Shown piece after piece: positions 24,949-36,068 of a stretch of 64,000 bases of DNA. Source of the stretch: Rhododendron vialii (taxonomy: Eukaryota > Streptophyta > Magnoliopsida > Ericales > Ericaceae). The stretch is taken from NCBI RefSeq assembly GCF_030253575.1, contig NC_080569.1, positions 950,001 through 1,014,000 of the forward strand. Reading direction: 5' to 3'. Both the position numbers and the translations under genes were made by a program. The first letter of the stretch is position 1, and each line of letters begins with the position of its first letter. The notes under the pieces are model-generated. The model ran no database searches and was not told the DNA's origin. It saw nothing but the letters and a program-made list of their open reading frames with translations.

Positions 24949-25851
24949 ACAGAATCCTTAAATAGGTCTCTCTGTTCTTCGGTTCGCACAATTCAGCTGA
25001 AACTAATTAGTTCAATTCGTGTAAAGCCCAAGCATGCACAAATTAAGTGCTTGCCTTGCGTCGTAGTGATTATTTATGAATTAAAATTCAAACAATGTCA
25101 AGTGTATTTTGCATGTTGTCAATTTGATTGTCCCGTGTCTAATACGTGAATATAACAACAATGGCATTAATTACTCGAAATAATTTTGTTTACTTTTTTT
25201 TGATAATTCAGGTGTTAGCTAGCTTAATCGCACATCGATTAATTCTGCAGGACTAATTACACAGTTTACTTGCGATAGTTTCAATTAAAGCCAAAGAAAG
25301 CTCGTCTACCTGGAGCCTACAAGCGATTGCATACAGAATGACCATTGAGACAAACACCAAAACTAATTACTCATAATTAATAGCTTCACATTCTTCATGA
25401 TTTTAGCTAGAACACTGCAATGCAATCGTGAAATTAGTTCATGTTCGTACAGGGTTCTTGTAGAAAATTATGTGTGATCGATCCTGTATTTCAAATTCAA
25501 ATCAATGTCTATAGCATAGAAAAATGTCAACCAAATAAAAAATAAAAAAAAAGTACAGAGAATCTTCAACAAAAGTATCATCTAGGTTGTTTGTGCCGTA
25601 AATTTATCATCTAGTAATTGATGGCAAAAAATGTCCCTCCAACTCATTGTGAATGGGAATGGGACTGAAATCTGGAATAAAAGGGGTCAAATACTGCATT
25701 TAGTTGTGACTTCTTTCAAATGCAGGCAACAATCCTCTCATACACGACAATACAACCTGGAATTATCCACATTGCCTTCCAGTCTTCGCTTACAAAAAAT
25801 GCACCATTTTAAGCAACACCTAAGGAATCAATGGGGCATCATAATTTGAAA
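24949..25851. other. intergenic, PME-3 to PMEI (convergent)
   Basis: About 900 bases between two genes that face each other. It should hold both 3' UTRs. I see no exon, element or RNA gene in it. Confidence 0.6.
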
Positions 25852-26457
25852 TCAACTATGGGCCAAAACGCGAACGATCCCCAGAGCAGTATTACATAAC
25901 TGGCGGAGAGCACGGTTCTTTTTGGTGAGCTCCACAGCGTGGGTCACCGTCAGCCCCTTGACACCGACGTCGCATGTGTCGATATCGGCCACCGCCGCCT
26001 TCATCCAAGTCTGCACGTCGCCATTTGCGCCCGAGACCAAAGCGTTGACCGAATCCCCGATCTGGTCCACCACGTCAATATACGCCTGGTCACAAGCCCT
26101 GAGTGCGTCGTCCAACGCGGGCTCTGCTTCCGTGTCGTTGAGCCACAATTGGATCTTCACCGAAGTCTTGGTGGCATTTTTGGACGCGGCCTGGAGGGCT
26201 ATGAATGCCAAGCCTTTTAAGTCGGCAGTCTTGCTGCCCGGGTCGGATTTTAGAACCGAAAGGCAAAAGGCCTTGTTGCGTGACCCGCTGCAGGCCTTTT
26301 CGATGAGGCTGCTGGTGGCATTTTTTGTGGAATTGTCTAGAGTGGCGGGGGCGGCGGCGGGGGCGGCATTGTTTGTGGCCGCCGAGTTGAGGTGGGGGTG
26401 GAGGGAGAGGCAGAGGGTGAGAGGTAAGAGAAAAAAGAAACCTGATGTGGGACTCAT
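25852..26457 (-). CDS. Plant invertase / pectin methylesterase inhibitor protein
   Basis: Single-exon secreted protein of 201 aa with a PMEI domain. Residues 1-26 are a signal peptide, followed by an Ala/Pro-rich stretch. The domain runs from about 48 to the C-terminus. Cys 56 and 65 would form the N-terminal hairpin disulfide and Cys 122 and 162 the second, with a further Cys at 188. ALRACDQAY and WMKAAVADIDTC are family-typical. In this family, members bind either cell-wall PMEs in a 1:1 complex or acid invertases; sequence does not separate the two, but the three neighbouring PMEs make PME inhibition the more attractive guess. Several NxT/S sites (NST, NAT, NDT) suggest N-glycosylation. 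It lies tail-to-tail with PME-3. Confidence 0.9.
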   Translation of the reverse strand: MSPTSGFFFLLPLTLCLSLHPHLNSAATNNAAPAAAPATLDNSTKNATSSLIEKACSGSRNKAFCLSVLKSDPGSKTADLKGLAFIALQAASKNATKTSVKIQLWLNDTEAEPALDDALRACDQAYIDVVDQIGDSVNALVSGANGDVQTWMKAAVADIDTCDVGVKGLTVTHAVELTKKNRALRQLCNTALGIVRVLAHS

Positions 26458-27118
26458 TTTTATCTTTCTTTCTTTTTTTCTGGTGTTTGTTTCTCTTCTT
26501 TTTCTCTTACCTTTAATGAGGAATGAGGGCGGTGTGGTATAAATGCAGGAGGAAGAGGCTTTGGTTTGGTTCCAATTTGTGTGGGAGAAAAATGTTTGAG
26601 AATAGGGTTAAGAACGACCATCCGTTGTTAGTGAGATACGCTTGGCCAAATAACAATGCGACTATTTTAGCTTGTGGAGAGAGAGAACCATCAAAAGATA
26701 TCCTTTCCCTATAAAATTGCACACAAGCTTCAACCGTATTGCGGGTATAGAAAGTTCTATTCCAATGGATATTGCTCACAACTTTTTGGAGTTTTGCAAA
26801 ACAAGGATCAATTTTAGATTTCAATACGCTCGGGTCACCATTATATCAAGTGGCGGTTCACAAGTAAATAAATCCGGATATCTCTAGCCCGTCTAACTCA
26901 AGTGAGTCAAACTAGCTCCTCTTATTAGAGTGATTTTAGTGGATTTGAACTAAAAAGATGGTGCTCGAAAAATGCGAAATATTTGCTCCTCATTATAACA
27001 TTAGAATAGACGATTGGGCCTGAATTCCTTGTTTTATTGCTAAACAGGGGTTGGAAGTTATTTTAGTGTCACGTAACCCTGCTTTAGTCCACTACGACTC
27101 GAGCTAGAAGGCAAATTG

Positions 27119-27762
27119 TGTTGGAAATTTTACGAAATTTCAGATGAATGAAATCGGAGCTACCGGAGGGTCTTACGAGGCAACCGAGCATGTACCGAGT
27201 TCGTTGTATCTGGACGCCCCATAATCAATAGACGTATTGATTAGTGGGATTTCGTAACCCCTGCCCATGATGGTTATTCATTCCCGTAACCTCCCTCCTT
27301 GATGGCAGAAATCAAATTCTGAATTCATTGTGCAGAATTCAATTGTGTGGAGTTATTCAGCCCTCATCTCCCTATAAATTGAAGCATCACGTTTTGGAGA
27401 AAGCAAGCAATTCCACAATCCTCCTACATATTCTGAAATTTGTTTATTGAGAGAGAAAGGCAGACGGTAGTCAGTTCGCCAAGGCGGTCGACGGCGGTGT
27501 TCTGACGGCTTGCGGTTTAGCCGAGCCAACCCTGGGAGGAAGACGCCAAACACGAACCTACAACACCGACGGTAGGCGGCGAATCTTTCTTAAGGAGACT
27601 GTGGTATCACACAGGACTCGGTTTGTTTTTCCTGGAAAATCGTTTCGTATATCTACTGTTCCATTCTGTTTAGTAATTGTATTATGCCTCGATTATGTAA
27701 TTCTTATAGTATCAATGAAATTGTTCTCTGGAATTTCTGTTATTGCCGAAATTTTCCCAACA
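27119..27762. mobile_element. Solo LTR, probably Ty1/copia
   Basis: A 644-bp unit starting TGTTGGAAAT and ending TTTTCCCAACA, the inverted TG...CA ends of an LTR, flanked by a perfect 5-bp duplication AATTG (27114-27118 and 27763-27767). It contains a TATA-like CTATAAATT. No internal retroelement sequence is present, so it is the remnant left by recombination between two LTRs. Copia is inferred from the TGTTGG...CCAACA ends. The intact 5-bp duplication suggests a fairly recent origin. Confidence 0.85.
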
Positions 27763-28094
27763 AATTGGACTTCAGTTCTTGTCCAATGGGCCAGTTTAAA
27801 CCAAAGTGATGAGCAGATAAGCTCACCAATTTTGAAAAGGTAAAGGAACATGAGAACGGGAAAAGTCTTTCATCCATGAAAATCTTTTCAGAAAATTGTC
27901 TAGAAGTTAAAATGAAAATTTGAGATCCATCCGGACGTATATAAGTTGTAAAGAATAATTAACCATACCCAAATGCACAAACATTTACTAACATGTGTGC
28001 ACGTACTCATTGATTAGTGTGAAGTTCCAACTTTGTTTCTTTATCCTAATGACTAATTGAGAAGGAGATGGAAAACGATTTTTGAAATCTTATA

Positions 28095-28350
28095 CTCCCT
28101 CCGTTCCAAATTGAAATTGAGAGTCCATTATTCCATTTTGGGTTATTCCAAAATGATGGCTCTTTTCAAAAAATGGAAAGAAAAAATTAGTAATTTTCCA
28201 AAAGTGTCCCTCAGAAGTGAATATAAGTGTTATAAAGTAGGTAGAATATAAGAGTAATGGTGGAAATGAAAGAAAATATATGTGTAATCAATACATGTCC
28301 CCTAAAATAGTTGAAATTCCCAAAAGGAACTCTCAATTTGGAACAGAGAG
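28095..28350. mobile_element. Stowaway MITE (Tc1/mariner)
   Basis: CTCCCTCCGTTCC at the left and the inverse GGAACAGAGAG at the right enclose 256 bp, flanked by TA on both sides. The inner arms are also complementary (CAAATTGAAATTGAGAGTCC and GAACTCTCAATTTG). Confidence 0.85.
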
Positions 28351-29153
28351 TATTTTCTTGTACTTATTTTCTTGCCTTTATTCATGTGAAATGACAAACA
28401 TACATTTTGTATGTGAAAGTTGAGTTAATAAGGATAGTTTAGTAATGTCTAGTGGAAAGAAACAAGAGATGAATGTAAGAAAACAAAAGGAGAGTGCAAA
28501 ATTACGTCTTTGTTAACTTTACATTGCTATCACAAAAAAGAAGATTGAAATTTCTCAATTTCCAAACCAAAATTCTAGGAGTGAAAGTACTCAATTTCCA
28601 AACCAAAATTCTTGGGGAAGACTAGGGTAAAAACCCCTAAATATTGGTACAATATGCACTTTTATATTTTGATTCACAAAATCTCGTAATCGATCAACAA
28701 AGAAATTATATATATCGAATTACAAAAATTTATAACCTTTGAGCCGTCTTTTTTTACCACAACATTCATAAAATGCCACCGAATTCATAAATGGTGTGTC
28801 GTACCCACAAAAATAAAAACGAGCCACAGAAAATCAAAAATAAACCCCAAATAATTGTAAAATGAACCTTAAAAATTCGTAAAAGCCAAAAGGATGCATA
28901 CCAAATACTGTTTCAAAGTTCCGTGTGATACAAAGGCCACTTGTCTCACTACCCCTACTCCAACCGACAAACCCATATCCCACCTTCATCAATCACCGAA
29001 TTCTTATCGGTGCATCAACTTCCGGTGATTCAACCGATCATCATCAATTATTTTCATTTCACAATGCAAAAGACACACGGCGAAAATAACGTCATCGATT
29101 AAACCAGTTTGTAACTGACTACTTCTTGTTTCTTGTTTTCATGTCATGTCCTT

Positions 29154-29777
29154 CTACTCGAATCTTCTCAATCCGGCCAGGTTTATCGTCGGAACCTCGA
29201 CGATTATCCCAGCCAACTCCGGTGGCTTCCTTAGCAAAGAAGAAGAAGAAGATGACAAACCATAATCCGAACCGGACGTTTCGCCCACCGAAGTGACATC
29301 GCCAACCGGGTTTTTGACAGGCGTAACCGGGGCTCTGCAGAGTGGGCAGTTAGAGCGAGAATATAACCACATGTCAATGCAACCTATGTGAAAGCCGTGG
29401 TTGCAATTGGGTAGGACCCGACCTAACTCCTTGTCCACGAACTCGGATAGGCACACGGCGCATTCTACCGGAGTGTCTTGCGATGCGGCGTCGTATGAGA
29501 ACGTGGGGATGGAGTCGAGGACGGACCGTTCCAGCCCTTCCTTGGCAGGTGTACTTACGGTGGGCCCAGAGTTGAAGGCGAGGGAGTCGGGCCGTGGGCC
29601 GCGGTGGGACCGAGAGTCGCGGCGGTGGCGAGCCCAACCGGCGTAGGAGTGGAATAAGGCTGTGAGGATGCAGATTGCAACAAGAGCGAGTAGTGAAATT
29701 ATCAGCAGTAGTTTTCCGTTGTTAGCGTAGTGGTGGTTTGTCGATACAGAGTGCGTTAGTGAATTGTTAGAATCCAT
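29154..29777 (-). CDS. ATL-type RING-H2 E3 ubiquitin ligase
   Basis: Single-exon protein of 207 aa that would ubiquitinate targets at a membrane. Residues 22-42 are the one transmembrane helix. The GLD-like motif is GLERSVLDSIPTFSYD (81-96). The RING-H2 finger has zinc ligands Cys 106, 109 and 125, His 127 and 130, and Cys 133, 144 and 147. Trp 137 in DMWL is the usual E2 contact. A Ser-rich tail follows. The order (TM, GLD, RING-H2) and intronless structure are those of the ATL family. The start at 29777 is chosen because it places the TM helix near the N-terminus; the open frame extends upstream to 29954 but through a (CT)n leader. Substrate unknown. Confidence 0.93.
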   Translation of the reverse strand: MDSNNSLTHSVSTNHHYANNGKLLLIISLLALVAICILTALFHSYAGWARHRRDSRSHRGPRPDSLAFNSGPTVSTPAKEGLERSVLDSIPTFSYDAASQDTPVECAVCLSEFVDKELGRVLPNCNHGFHIGCIDMWLYSRSNCPLCRAPVTPVKNPVGDVTSVGETSGSDYGLSSSSSSLLRKPPELAGIIVEVPTINLAGLRRFE

Positions 29778-29971
29778 GAGAGAGAGAGAGAGAGAGAGTA
29801 GAAGGGAGGAGGAAGGTTCCTTGGGGGAAAAGATATGATCGGATTTTGTAATGCACTTTTTGTTAAGTTGAGAGAGTTGCGAGTTAGGCTTGGCTTTACT
29901 TATTAAATTTGGATTACGTTTACATATTTTACATTTTTGCCAATTTTTGGCCAAATCACTTTACATATATA

Positions 29972-30239
29972 CTCCCCGTCCCATTTTATTAGTCTCTTTT
30001 GAAATTTTCAACTTTTTAAGAGAATTTCTAATTTTTTAGGAGACATGTCCTTAGAAAGTTGTTTTAATTCTCATTATTGTCCTTTAAATCGTCACTTTTA
30101 AAATTACCTTCAAACATTTATGAGGGTCAGTTTTGGAAATCTAAACACTTTTTCCTTCAAATTTTCAAAATAGACTCCTTTTCGGGACATTCCAAAATGA
30201 AATAATGAACTAACAAAATAGAATAGAGGGTGGAGGGAG
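29972..30239. mobile_element. Stowaway MITE (Tc1/mariner)
   Basis: CTCCCCGTCCCATTTTATT at the left and inverted GTGGAGGGAG at the right enclose 268 bp between TA dinucleotides. The interior has the mirrored words GTCTCTTTTGAAA and TAGACTCCTTTTC. Confidence 0.8.
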
Positions 30240-30368
30240 TATATAACGAACATATAAACAGTTACTAAAAACAAAAATAATCCAAGTTGGTTTGGTTTGG
30301 TCGGTTATAACTTCAAGTATGAGCAAAAGTATAGAAGTAGACAAGTGCAAGTAGGTGGGTTGTATCTA

Positions 30369-31136
30369 GGGGTATTCATGAAAACCGCCCAAACCGTAAA
30401 ACCGGTCCGATCCGGACCGAACCGTCCTATTTGGTCCGGTTTTGCGGTTCTGCGGTCAGGTTATGGTTCCAAAAAAATAAGAACCGTTAATTTTGGTTCG
30501 ATTACTGGTTCTCAATTAAAGAACCGTGGTTAGAACCGGACCGGAAGTAATATATATAATTATATAAAAATAAATATGTGTAGAGATTAGTCTACTTTTT
30601 GAACATGGAAGAAGTTAGTGCTGCTGTTTTAAGTGATGTTTTGGGCATTGAAGTTGTTATTCTTTACTTCAAGACGTGCTGCTATATTTTATAGTTTATG
30701 ATATAGGTTCAATTTTAGTCCTTTTATAGTTTATGATGTAGGTTTAATTTTAGTCCAAAATATAATGAGTCATTAATGTTTTATGTCGCTGAATACGTGG
30801 TTTTAAATACTTTATTGGTGGTTTTTGTCAATATTTTTTGGTCTAGTGTCAAGTATTTCGTGAACCATATTGGATTTTGATTCTTAATAAAATGTCTATT
30901 ATTATTTTATAAGTTATTTGATGCTTTAAATTTTTAATTGTATAAGTTTATATTTTGTGAATAAGTGTTTGGATGCTAATTGGATAGAACCGGAACCGAA
31001 CCAAAACCGGACCGGTTTCTGGTTAGGTTCCACGCATATATTGGTTAGGTTCTGGTTCCCAATTTTCTAGAACCGTTAGAAATAGTCCGGTTACTGATTT
31101 TCTAGAGAACCAGACCAATCTGGACCGTGTACACCC
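30369..31136. mobile_element. hAT-like non-autonomous repeat, GGTTCGG family, copy 2
   Basis: Begins GGGGTATTCATGAAAACCG and ends GACCGTGTACACCC, imperfect inverted ends. Both flanking thirds are dense in CCGGTCCGGTT and AACCGGACCGG words. In reverse complement it aligns with copy 1 in the PME-1 intron. No complete coding frame. Confidence 0.65.
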
Positions 31137-32009
31137 AAGTTGGCTCATGTTCGGCCTAATCTACCCAAAAATGCATTCTACAAAGGGAATACGGCGTCCA
31201 CTTCTCACAAACCCAACACAAAAATTTGCCTCCAATTGCCCCTATCTTTTCAGTTTGAAATTCCAAAAAGGCAACTAAACTCGAATTAATTTGCAGCATG
31301 CGTTTTAAGACGAAAAAGAAATAGATAGCGACAGTAATTTTTGGAGCGCGAAAAACAATTCCCAAAAGAAGTTTGGTGGTATGTGAGGCAGCCTAATGCC
31401 AAATAATTTGGAATACTCATTTTTAGACCAAACACAAAGAAGTCAGGAGGCCAAATTTTAGGAAGAAGTTCGGTCCTATTACGGAAGAAGAAACTAACAA
31501 GTCCCAGTGGCGGTGATTTCGGCTGCCTAAAATGTATACAATAAGTCAGTAAGCTTGGTCCTCTTTCTTCAAGAGGAAACCTCTAGACATGGGTAGTGGC
31601 CTTTTATTTGAAGTGGGTCAGAGTTTTTTCAAAACACATGAACTATCCATTCTTTTCTTTTTTTATAAACAACTATCCATTCCTTATGACTTATGAGGAT
31701 GGCAAATTATGGGCAACAAACAAGTATCCAGAGTAACATGTCAATTATGATCCTGAGCTTTCAAAAAACGCATGATCACTCTTTATTCCTTGAAATTAGC
31801 AGGTTTCTATGAAATGTAAAAATGGCATCCTGGCAGTTAAGCTGCATCAGTAATTCAGACAGTAAGCCTGAAATTAGTTTTCAATCGTTGAGAAAAGGGG
31901 ATTAAAAATTGTTCAAAACCCATTATTGTTATACGAGTACAACAAAAAACTTATTCTGGACACATACAAGGATTTACACGAATGTGGATGAGGGGATAAC
32001 GTACTTGCA

Positions 32010-35000
32010 TCAAAACCTCTGGATGAATTCGTAGATGTGTGCGCTGATATCCTCTGGCTTTTCTTGGTTGAGGAAGTGAGCTACTCCTTCCATTACGACT
32101 AGTTCCTGTAAAAAGGGAACATTCCTTTTGAAACCGCCATTATGTATATATTCTTTGACACCTGGGGTGGTATAGGTCAGATCCTCGTTGCCCACAATAA
32201 ATTTAACTGGCACCTTTATTTGTAAACCAGTCCATTGAGCTGTTAGCTCCCAGGTTCTGCAAAAGTTGGAAAATAAATTACCTTATCTTGTATATATACA
32301 ATCCATCCCACAAGCGAATTAATCTCAAACTTAAAACCTAGCATGTTTCAGTATTTCTTTGACGTAGGCGGTGCTTGAATCTTGGATATGATAAGGGATT
32401 ACTGGAGAAAAGAAAGACAATTAAGGAAAGGTTTTCAAAAAATTCCAAATATTTGCCTATATTTACCCCTTTTACATCCAGAACTCCAAGATCTGAACAC
32501 AGGTGTAAATAATCTTATGGATTTTAAGGAACTGAAAACTATCCAACTGTTCTGTTGAAATCAATACATCAGATAATTTCCAGCTATTGCAAATGAACAG
32601 TTCAAACAAGAACGTTGTCCCCATTTATATCCCCTGACTGGAAGGTGTGAATATGCAAGGGTCCAAATTTCATATTCATCTATGATGTATGCCATCTGGA
32701 GAGCATGTGAATCAAGAATACAGATTGCAGATTGCAGAATCAATGTGACATCACAAGAATACCTACTTAATCAAAAAATATGGGGACAGATTGAGAAAAA
32801 AGACAATGCAAGCTCACAAATCCATAGCTCGGTAGTAATTCAAACCGCCGGTGAAACCTGTCTGATTAAATTTTGTGGCATAATAATTCACATCCTCCTC
32901 TGAAAGCCAAGATGGCAATGTAATTGGATTATGGGGTGAACCCCCAAACCCCACTGATTTAGGTACACAAAGTGGACCTGGTTTTCGAGATATCAGAAAT
33001 TTCTTTATTATCCTTGCAGTGTCAACACGCCCAAACTCCTCTTCTGCCTCTCCAGGTTCCTACAGCAAAGTATTGCACATCTTTAAACAGAATGCCAAGA
33101 ATATGAAACATATACGACCTAGCGAGCTCCTAAAAGGGCTCAATAAGTCACCAAATTGTTTCAATTCCCATGAGCCAACTGTATGTCTGCATATAATCCA
33201 GAAATATTGAAAGACTATACCTCAGATCTCAAGTATGAGAAAGAGACAAAGCAGATGGAGTATAAATAACAGTTTGAAAACGAAGCAAAAAGACAGAATT
33301 AGCCCAACGACTAGAAGATAGTTCAGACTTCAGACACCGAAACCAAGTTTCGGTAACCTTTGGAGGATTAAGTTTTTTTGGTTTCAAATCACTATCAAAT
33401 TGAATTAACCCATTTTGTCCTAAAGTCTAACGATCCCTTGCCTTGTGTAATGATGCAAAGTGATTCATTTTCTGGAAAGGTAACAATAAAAAGTAGGACT
33501 ATGAATACTCTTATCAGTGTTCCTATCTGGCTGCCCACAGATTCCACACTAAAAGGTAGAAATATTACATTGTCCAACATCAACTCACCAAAAGCCATCG
33601 AATACCAATACAGATGTTACCGTAAACAGAAACTCCGATTCAAGTAAGAGAACTCTAGAAAAAAAAATAAACTAAAGGCCTGTTTGGAACTTGAGGAAAA
33701 GAAAAGAAAGGAAAGAAAAGTGTAGAGAAAAGTTTGGAGGAAATTATTTTTTCTTTGTTATTTTCCTTAGCCGACCCTAATTGATTGGGACATAAGGCTC
33801 GGTTTGGTTTGTTATTTTCCTTCTTGTTTTCTCTCAAACCAAACAAAAAAAAAATTTCCCTTCCTTTTCTTTTCCATAGGTTCCAAACAAACCCTTGATA
33901 GAAGATATGGATATCTAAATAAATCTGGAAAAGCATAACGACATAGAAACTTATTTCCTAAACTCAGCTCTCCAATTAAAGCCAAACGGTTATGTAAAAG
34001 AAAAGATGCCAAATGTTCACCACTTCACGCTTTCAGCTATATTGGAAGGTTGTCCATTATTATGCAGACTATTCCACACTCATCCAAATGAATCCATAAG
34101 GGCATCTCCACCCTAAATCATGAACTGAACTATGGTTGGAGATGCTCGCTCAAATCACCTGTACTGAAAAAATCTTTCATATCTCTCAACATCAACCGTG
34201 TGACATCTCAGAGAATGCAATTTTGTTCACCCTCCTTAAAAGAGGGTGAACATTACCATCTCTCTCATTGGTTGAAATAGTGTGGACCCCACCACAAAGT
34301 GATGTTATGCTTAACATGTAATACATTTTTTGGTAAGCATGATATCACAAAATGATGGGGTTCATATTATTTCAACCAATAAAAAGGATGGTAATATTCA
34401 CCCTCCACTTGGGTGAACAAAACTCAAACTCCATTTGAGAAGTACGCTAAAGAGGTACACAAACAAATGGGCACATCCTTTCAAAAAAAAAAACAAATGG
34501 GCACAGATAACCTGGTGCGATAAAAGGGGGTCCTTTCAGAAGTACTCTAGTCAAACAAGTGATAAACAGATAAAACCAGAACAAGTGATAAACAGAGACA
34601 AAACAGAGACAAACAAAACACATTTACTATAATGAGAAAAAAGAACACAATCATAAACAGGAATGTTATCCGTCCTTTTTTTTCTCTTTTGAAAGGGAGG
34701 ATGTAATCCATCTACAGAGGCAGTAACTGTAGAACAAACCCATCTCACACTATCCTCAATCTCAAAGATTCAAACTACAAACCAAACGAGGCAAAATTGC
34801 AGATCAAACTAAAGGCTTCTCTATTGCCTGCGGGCCTTGTTAAATGATCAAAAAAAAAACTAAGGTCTCTATTAGTCAAATACGGTAAAAAAAAATTAGA
34901 CAAAAAAATAATACCCAAATCAGTAATCACCTGAAACCGGCAGATATAGTAATCATCACCAAAAGCAGCTCGCAACGACTCGATGGGTTTTCTCTTAGGG

Positions 35001-35395
35001 TTTCTGGGACTAAAAACAACGCTCATATTAACCAGAGCCCGAATCCGGTCGGGCCGGAGCAAGCAGAAGTACCAGGCGACGACGGCCCCCCAATCGTGGC
35101 CCACTAAGAAGACCCGGTCCAGGGCCAGGGCGTCGAGGAGGGCCACGAGGTCTCCGACGATGTGGAGGGCGGTGTAGCTGGCGGCGGAAGGCGGCGCGTC
35201 TGTGTCGCCGTAGCCGCGGAGGTCTGGGGCGATGGAGCGGTAGCCGAGGGAGGAGAGAGAGAGCATCTGGTGGCGCCAAGAGTACCAGAGTTCTGGGAAT
35301 CCGTGGAGGAATAGGACTGGTGGGCCTTGGCCTATCTCTGCTACGTGCATGTTTATGCCGTTCAAGAATAAGGTCTTGTGCTTTATCTGATCCAT
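32010..35395 (-). CDS. Soluble epoxide hydrolase (alpha/beta hydrolase)
   Basis: Hydrolyses epoxides, in plants often fatty-acid epoxides, to diols; a cytosolic or peroxisomal enzyme. Exons are 34931-35395, 32818-33059 and 32010-32256 (phases 0 and 2), 317 aa, the usual length of plant sEH. The oxyanion-hole motif HGFP is at 31-34. The nucleophile Asp 101 sits in GHDWGA. Lid tyrosines are Tyr 150 and Tyr 230/231 (GLNYYRA). The charge-relay pair is Asp 261 (GNEDLTY) and His 296 (GVAHF). All catalytic residues are present. The C-terminus (IQRF) shows no PTS1. The start at 35395 matches the family; an upstream in-frame Met at 35488 would add 31 residues containing poly-Ala and poly-Glu. The two introns (about 1.9 and 0.56 kb) are AT-rich; the first carries several MITEs. 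Confidence 0.93.
33677..33894. mobile_element. MITE containing a LINE-like 3' tail
   Basis: GGCCTGTTTGGAAC at the left and inverted GTTCCAAACAAACCC at the right enclose about 218 bp in the epoxide hydrolase intron. The inside is purine-rich on the left and pyrimidine-rich on the right, as in a hairpin. The middle (33769-33810) reads AGCCGACCCTAATTGATTGG and ends in GGTTTGGTTT, the same tail as the RTE-type LINE at 44487-44530. Confidence 0.55.
34098..34145. repeat. short inverted repeat with GGCATCTCCA ends
   Basis: GGCATCTCCACCCTAAATCA faces GGTTGGAGATGCTC after about 15 bases. It may be a minimal relic of the GAGCATCTCC MITE family seen at 1484 and 18527. Confidence 0.45.
34212..34422. mobile_element. 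foldback MITE in epoxide hydrolase intron 1
   Basis: The outer arms TTTTGTTCACCCTCC and, inverted, TTTTGTTCACCCAAG continue inward as ACATTACCATC with ATTGGTTGAAATA and their mirrored partners TATTTCAACCAAT with GATGGTAATAT. About 210 bp and non-coding. Confidence 0.7.
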
Positions 35396-35408
35396 CTCTT
35401 TCTCTTCT

Positions 35409-35412
<4 letters not shown>

Positions 35413-35440
<28 letters not shown>
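35413..35440. repeat. (CTG)n microsatellite in the epoxide hydrolase leader
   Basis: A run of about nine CTG (GCA in gene sense, encoding Ala in the open frame), 17 bases upstream of the chosen ATG. Confidence 0.85.
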
Positions 35441-35441
<1 letters not shown>

Positions 35442-36068
35442 TCTACTTGCTTCTTGTTTCTACTCTGTAGAGTATAATGGAGGAACACAAAATCCCTTAT
35501 ATGTTTCTAGTTTTCTACTCTTATTTTTAATTTTGCTTCCTTGAGAAAATTTCAAGAATTCCAAGAGCACTAGTATGTCCTTCGGTTGCCAAGTCCAAAT
35601 CCAATCTTTGTAATTTTCGAGTAGAGATGTATCCTCCCTTGTCACGTATATATATTTAACTAGAAAAAAATAATTGTTAATTACCAAAAAAAACTAAAAT
35701 AATTGATGAGCCTAAACGCTGAGCTGAACTGTAAGGAAATTTTATAAAAGGATAATTGAGGAATAGTATAATTTAGGAGAGACTAAACACAAAACCCCCC
35801 AACAGATATGATCCATTTTCACTTAACCACCCCAATTTTCAAAACTCGAGAGGTCAATGCTCTTAGGAATCATTTCATGATAGCGTACCCGCTTGGATGG
35901 TCATATCTCATATGAGGAGCACATGACACCGTGGGGGGGGGGGGGGGAGGTTAAATACCCATATCTCAAGTATTCATGTGCAACCCATCACTTCACGATT
36001 TCTCCTCATAATCTATCACTCTAATCTCATTCCTCTGATATACTTGTGTGTCAACCAGCCCTAGCAAT

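Larger units (their letters stand above)
26458..29153. other. intergenic, PMEI to RING-H2 gene
   Basis: 2.7 kb with no supportable exon. It contains the PMEI promoter, a solo LTR (27119-27762) and a Stowaway MITE (28095-28350). The rest is AT-rich and should include the 3' UTR of the RING-H2 gene. Confidence 0.6.
29778..32009. other. intergenic, RING-H2 gene to epoxide hydrolase
   Basis: 2.2 kb with no supportable exon. It holds the RING-H2 promoter, whose leader has (CT)n in the sense strand (29780-29798), a Stowaway MITE and GGTTCGG-family copy 2. The end next to 32010 is the likely 3' UTR of the epoxide hydrolase. Confidence 0.6.

Noticed and set aside
25922-26542. Plus-strand open frame of 206 aa
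   Set aside because: Exact antisense of the PMEI gene; the minus strand has the signal peptide, domain and cysteines.
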